Below, one piece after another: positions 61,459 through 64,000 of a stretch of DNA of 64,000 bases. The position numbers and the translations under genes are program-made. Position 1 is the first letter of the stretch. The number at the start of each line of letters is the position of its first letter. Source of the DNA: Rouxiella sp. WC2420 (GTDB lineage Bacteria; Pseudomonadota; Gammaproteobacteria; Enterobacterales; Enterobacteriaceae); the NCBI RefSeq assembly GCF_041200025.1, contig NZ_CP165628.1, positions 682,001-746,000 of the forward strand, in the 5' to 3' direction. The notes below the pieces were generated by a model, which saw only the letters and a program-made list of their open reading frames with translations, did no database searches and was not told the DNA's origin.

Positions 61459-62334
61459 CTAAATAGAGATCATATGTTCATAACGTTTTTTATATTGACG
61501 CGGACTGACTCCGACGTGATGCCTGAAAATGCGTGAAAAATAAAGTGCATCCTCATAACCTACCGCCTGAGAAACTTGGCCGATGGTCAGATGCGTGGAC
61601 TGGAGCAGGTTTCTGGCGCGGTTAACACGCTGTTTCTCACGCCATGCAAAGATAGTTTCCTGCATTTGATCTTTAAACAAATGAGCCAATCGTGAGGGAG
61701 AGAGAAAAACCTGTTTTGCCAGATGTTCAATGTTCAGATCCTCGACTATATGCTCGGTGATATAATGGCATAGGGTACTAATTCGTGGATCGAGACTTTG
61801 GTGGTTGGATAAAGGTTGTAGTTTAAAGCACGATATAATTAGCCGTTCGAGTGCGTTCATTGCCAGTGCTTCGCTCAGTAATTCATTGCTGGCATTCTGC
61901 TGGATAACTTCCCAAAAACAGCTCTGAATAATCTCGGACAATGCAGGGGCATGAAGATGGGTTATACCAATATGATCTTCTAACCTGTCCCAGCGTAGCC
62001 AATCGAGCCAATAGGGACGTGGATCGAAATAGATCCATAAGTGATCCCAGTGTTCACTCGTTTCTGCACGTCCGTAGTAGTGGGCTACATCAGGTGGGAA
62101 AAGGAATAGGTCGTTTATACGGCTGGTGATATAACGATTGCCTGCTTTGATCCTTCCTTCTCCCCTTAGCGTCAAATGCAGGATATAACCTTTCATTCCT
62201 CCAGGGCGATTAATATAAAAATCGAGCTGGCTGGCTCGCGAAATAGGGGTATAACCGGCAACCAGATAGGCATTGAAAGTAAAGCTTTTCATTAGAGGTG
62301 AATAGCTCACCATATCCTGCGGGTTTAATTCCAT
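61459..62334 (-). CDS. AraC-type arabinose-family regulator
   Basis: A 291-residue regulator very close in layout to E. coli AraC: N-terminal cupin with TFNAYLVAGYTPIS, LDFYINRPGGMKGYILHLTLRG and FPPDVAHYYGR, then a linker and a C-terminal double helix-turn-helix (LNIEHLAKQVFLSPSRLAHLFKDQ, IGQVSQAVGYEDALYFSRIFRHHVGVSP). Residues matching the arabinose-contacting Thr24, Arg38, Tyr82 and Trp95 of AraC are present. It lies 39 bp downstream of a GH42 gene on the same strand, so it probably regulates that galactoside/arabinoside locus; a true araC assignment would need araBAD nearby. Confidence 0.85.
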   Translation of the reverse strand: MELNPQDMVSYSPLMKSFTFNAYLVAGYTPISRASQLDFYINRPGGMKGYILHLTLRGEGRIKAGNRYITSRINDLFLFPPDVAHYYGRAETSEHWDHLWIYFDPRPYWLDWLRWDRLEDHIGITHLHAPALSEIIQSCFWEVIQQNASNELLSEALAMNALERLIISCFKLQPLSNHQSLDPRISTLCHYITEHIVEDLNIEHLAKQVFLSPSRLAHLFKDQMQETIFAWREKQRVNRARNLLQSTHLTIGQVSQAVGYEDALYFSRIFRHHVGVSPRQYKKRYEHMISI

Positions 62335-62373
62335 TGTGTCCTGCTCGGTTGCCGGTAAGAGAATTATTGAGTA

Positions 62374-64000
62374 CTAAATATCTGACAGGAAAATACGTAA
62401 TCCCCAAGGTTCAATTTGCTGATAGTTGGCGGCATTCGCTATATGGTCACCTATTAGGCAAACTGCATTCTCGGGCGTCTGGATCTGCTGCGCATCTTCA
62501 GAATAGTTAAAATAGAATGTCAGGGTTTGACCATCCTTGGCTACGGCCTTTTTAACAATGATTGGAAAACTGTGAGCCGAGTGGCAAGATGATAGCGTGG
62601 TCTGTTTGCCAAAGCGCATTATCAGCTGTGAAATCACGGTTTTACTGCTCAGGCAGCCTATATAGATTGCTGAACCTTTTCCGTATCGTGATTCCGTTAT
62701 TGCGGCATATTTCCCCCAATTAGGATGCTGATAGGTTGCAAGTACCTTTACTTGATCAGAATCATTGGCGGTTAATAGTTCCATCCATAATTCAGCCCGT
62801 TCTTCAGCATCTATCTCAAAATCGGCTGCACAGCTTTTAAAACCTACATTCTGAGGTAGAACAAATTGGCTGTAGCTCACTCGGCAACTTTCATTCAGTA
62901 TACCGGGCTGTTTTACTGTTCTGACTTTAACATTCTGATCGCTGAAACCACTTTTGAAACCGATAAGCACATTGCCGCCAGATTCCACATAATGATTAAT
63001 ACGTGTTAAAAGTGCATCATCGGCGGCGTAAAGGGCAGGAATGACAATTACCCGATAACGTGAACAGGCTGAATCGACATCATTGATGATATCTACCGAG
63101 ATATTGCTGTCATAAAGCGCATCGTAAAATCGGCGAAATACATCGTTGTAAACGTTAGTTTGTGCATCACCGGGCTTGAACCAGTTCACGGCATCCATCG
63201 CTTGATTGCTAACCAGAATGGCCACGTCGTTATTCATTTTCATGCCATCAAAATGGTCGGCTAATCTGGCGAGGTCTGCCCCAATGGTTTTGGCTTCAAG
63301 ATATGTAGGATTGGGTGCGAAGTCGTGGCTGAGTAATCCTTTCCAATAGGTTTCAAAAGAATTGTGGATTGAGTGCCAGTGCCAGTATGAAACCATTTTC
63401 GCGCCTGAAGCAATATGACTAAAGGCTTGCAGGCGAAGCTGGCCAGGGAAGGGAGTCCATTGGGCAAATCCCTGAGCCTCGGTTTCAAGTACTAAATATC
63501 CGGCTCCCTTTTTTAATGCTCGGGCGATATCGCCACCAAATGAAATCTCACGCCCAGTAAGCTGCTCCTGTGAAGGGTGATATATATCTACCCCGGCAAT
63601 CGTTAATGATTTGGCTGCCTCAAAATGATCGACGCGAGGCTGAACGCCGTAAGAAAAACCGCGCCATTCAAAATCGAAATTGTGGGTAATAAACTGTTCA
63701 GGGCGAGAATATTCTCTAACGATCTGACTCTGCCATGCCAGATACTCGGTAACGGTTTTACGCTGAAAGGCTGAAAACGCACAGCCAAGGCTAGCATTGA
63801 TCGTTGATTCTACAGGAGGAAAATCCTCCCAGTTATCTATACGATTACTCCAGTAATCAAGCCCGAAGTCTTTATTCAGCTGGTTCAAATCGGGATAACG
63901 CTGCCGCAGATTGGCGATAAATTTTTGCTGCATTACCGGACCGACATTATCGTAATGCTTGGTTTCATTATCTAGCTGATAGCCGACAATTGCTGGGTGA
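62374..64000 (-). CDS. GH42 beta-galactosidase, 5' part beyond the window
   Basis: The frame is open to the right edge; 542 residues of an expected 650-700 are present, so the N-terminal part of the catalytic barrel is missing. Near the edge the codons read IVGYQLDNETKHY, the GH42 acid/base Asn-Glu. The nucleophile Glu is probably in YLVLETEAQGFAQWTPFPG. A trimerisation-like middle domain and a short C-terminal beta-domain follow. GH42 enzymes cleave beta-galactosides of plant galactan or arabinogalactan, and some act on alpha-L-arabinopyranosides. No signal is visible because the N-terminus is cut off. Confidence 0.9.
   Translation of the reverse strand, partial: HPAIVGYQLDNETKHYDNVGPVMQQKFIANLRQRYPDLNQLNKDFGLDYWSNRIDNWEDFPPVESTINASLGCAFSAFQRKTVTEYLAWQSQIVREYSRPEQFITHNFDFEWRGFSYGVQPRVDHFEAAKSLTIAGVDIYHPSQEQLTGREISFGGDIARALKKGAGYLVLETEAQGFAQWTPFPGQLRLQAFSHIASGAKMVSYWHWHSIHNSFETYWKGLLSHDFAPNPTYLEAKTIGADLARLADHFDGMKMNNDVAILVSNQAMDAVNWFKPGDAQTNVYNDVFRRFYDALYDSNISVDIINDVDSACSRYRVIVIPALYAADDALLTRINHYVESGGNVLIGFKSGFSDQNVKVRTVKQPGILNESCRVSYSQFVLPQNVGFKSCAADFEIDAEERAELWMELLTANDSDQVKVLATYQHPNWGKYAAITESRYGKGSAIYIGCLSSKTVISQLIMRFGKQTTLSSCHSAHSFPIIVKKAVAKDGQTLTFYFNYSEDAQQIQTPENAVCLIGDHIANAANYQQIEPWGLRIFLSDI

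Noticed and set aside
1..64000. CRISPR arrays, rRNA genes, IS elements
   Set aside because: None recognised on reading: no regularly spaced repeat-spacer pattern, no rRNA signature and no transposase reading frame.

Overview
The window reads as a chromosomal segment of a member of the Enterobacterales, most likely of the Yersiniaceae-like group (Serratia, Rahnella, Rouxiella or Ewingella type); I cannot fix the genus from sequence alone. The evidence is the backbone gene order (mdaB-ygiN, parC, plsC, ftsP, dkgA-yqhC, yghB, metC, exbBD, all close neighbours in E. coli K-12), protein similarity to enterobacterial homologues, a tRNA-Phe that matches the E. coli sequence as I remember it, and a tandem array of ERIC elements.

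Layout. 1-7.9 kb is core: truncated mqo, ygiN, mdaB, parC, plsC, ftsP. 7.9-14.4 kb is an accessory block between ftsP and dkgA. A minus-strand operon (thiolase, acetoacetyl-CoA reductase, phosphotransbutyrylase, butyrate kinase, small unknown protein) faces a plus-strand pair ((R)-enoyl-CoA hydratase and trans-2-enoyl-CoA reductase). Together they form a complete acetyl-CoA to butyrate route through (R)-3-hydroxybutyryl-CoA, ending in one ATP; this is the most striking system in the window. 14.4-22 kb returns to core: dkgA, yqhC, three ERIC copies, yghB, metC, Fur-boxed exbBD, alkB, and a cold-shock-domain fusion protein.

22-34 kb carries transporters paired with regulators (CitMHS/LysR, AraC/FMN reductase, DHA2 pump/LysR), a PPK2, a CorA/ZntB-type channel, and an NCS2 purine permease behind a potentially structured leader. 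33.6-39.2 kb is a complete chromosomal oqx efflux locus (oqxR, oqxB, oqxA, rarA). 39-43.1 kb holds a DUF3053 lipoprotein, a PAP2 phosphatase and a D-malate/tartrate dehydrogenase with its LysR regulator. tRNA-Phe at 43.25 kb is followed by an oligogalacturonide (pectin) module of ogl, kdgF and a GPH transporter, with KdgR-type operators.

47-57 kb is sparse and AT-rich: an SDR, a LysE exporter, a small lipoprotein, a solitary XRE regulator with repeated operator-like motifs, a YghA-like SDR, a pirin, LexA-boxed cho, a Nudix hydrolase, an orphan winged-helix protein, an FAH-family hydrolase, and several long intergenic stretches. 57.2-59.7 kb is a membrane PQQ dehydrogenase. Directly behind it, three tandem hok/mok/sok type I toxin-antitoxin units (the middle one truncated) occupy about 1.7 kb. 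The window ends with an AraC regulator that keeps the arabinose-pocket residues and a GH42 beta-galactosidase cut by the right edge.

All similarities are from reading and memory; no search or alignment was run.
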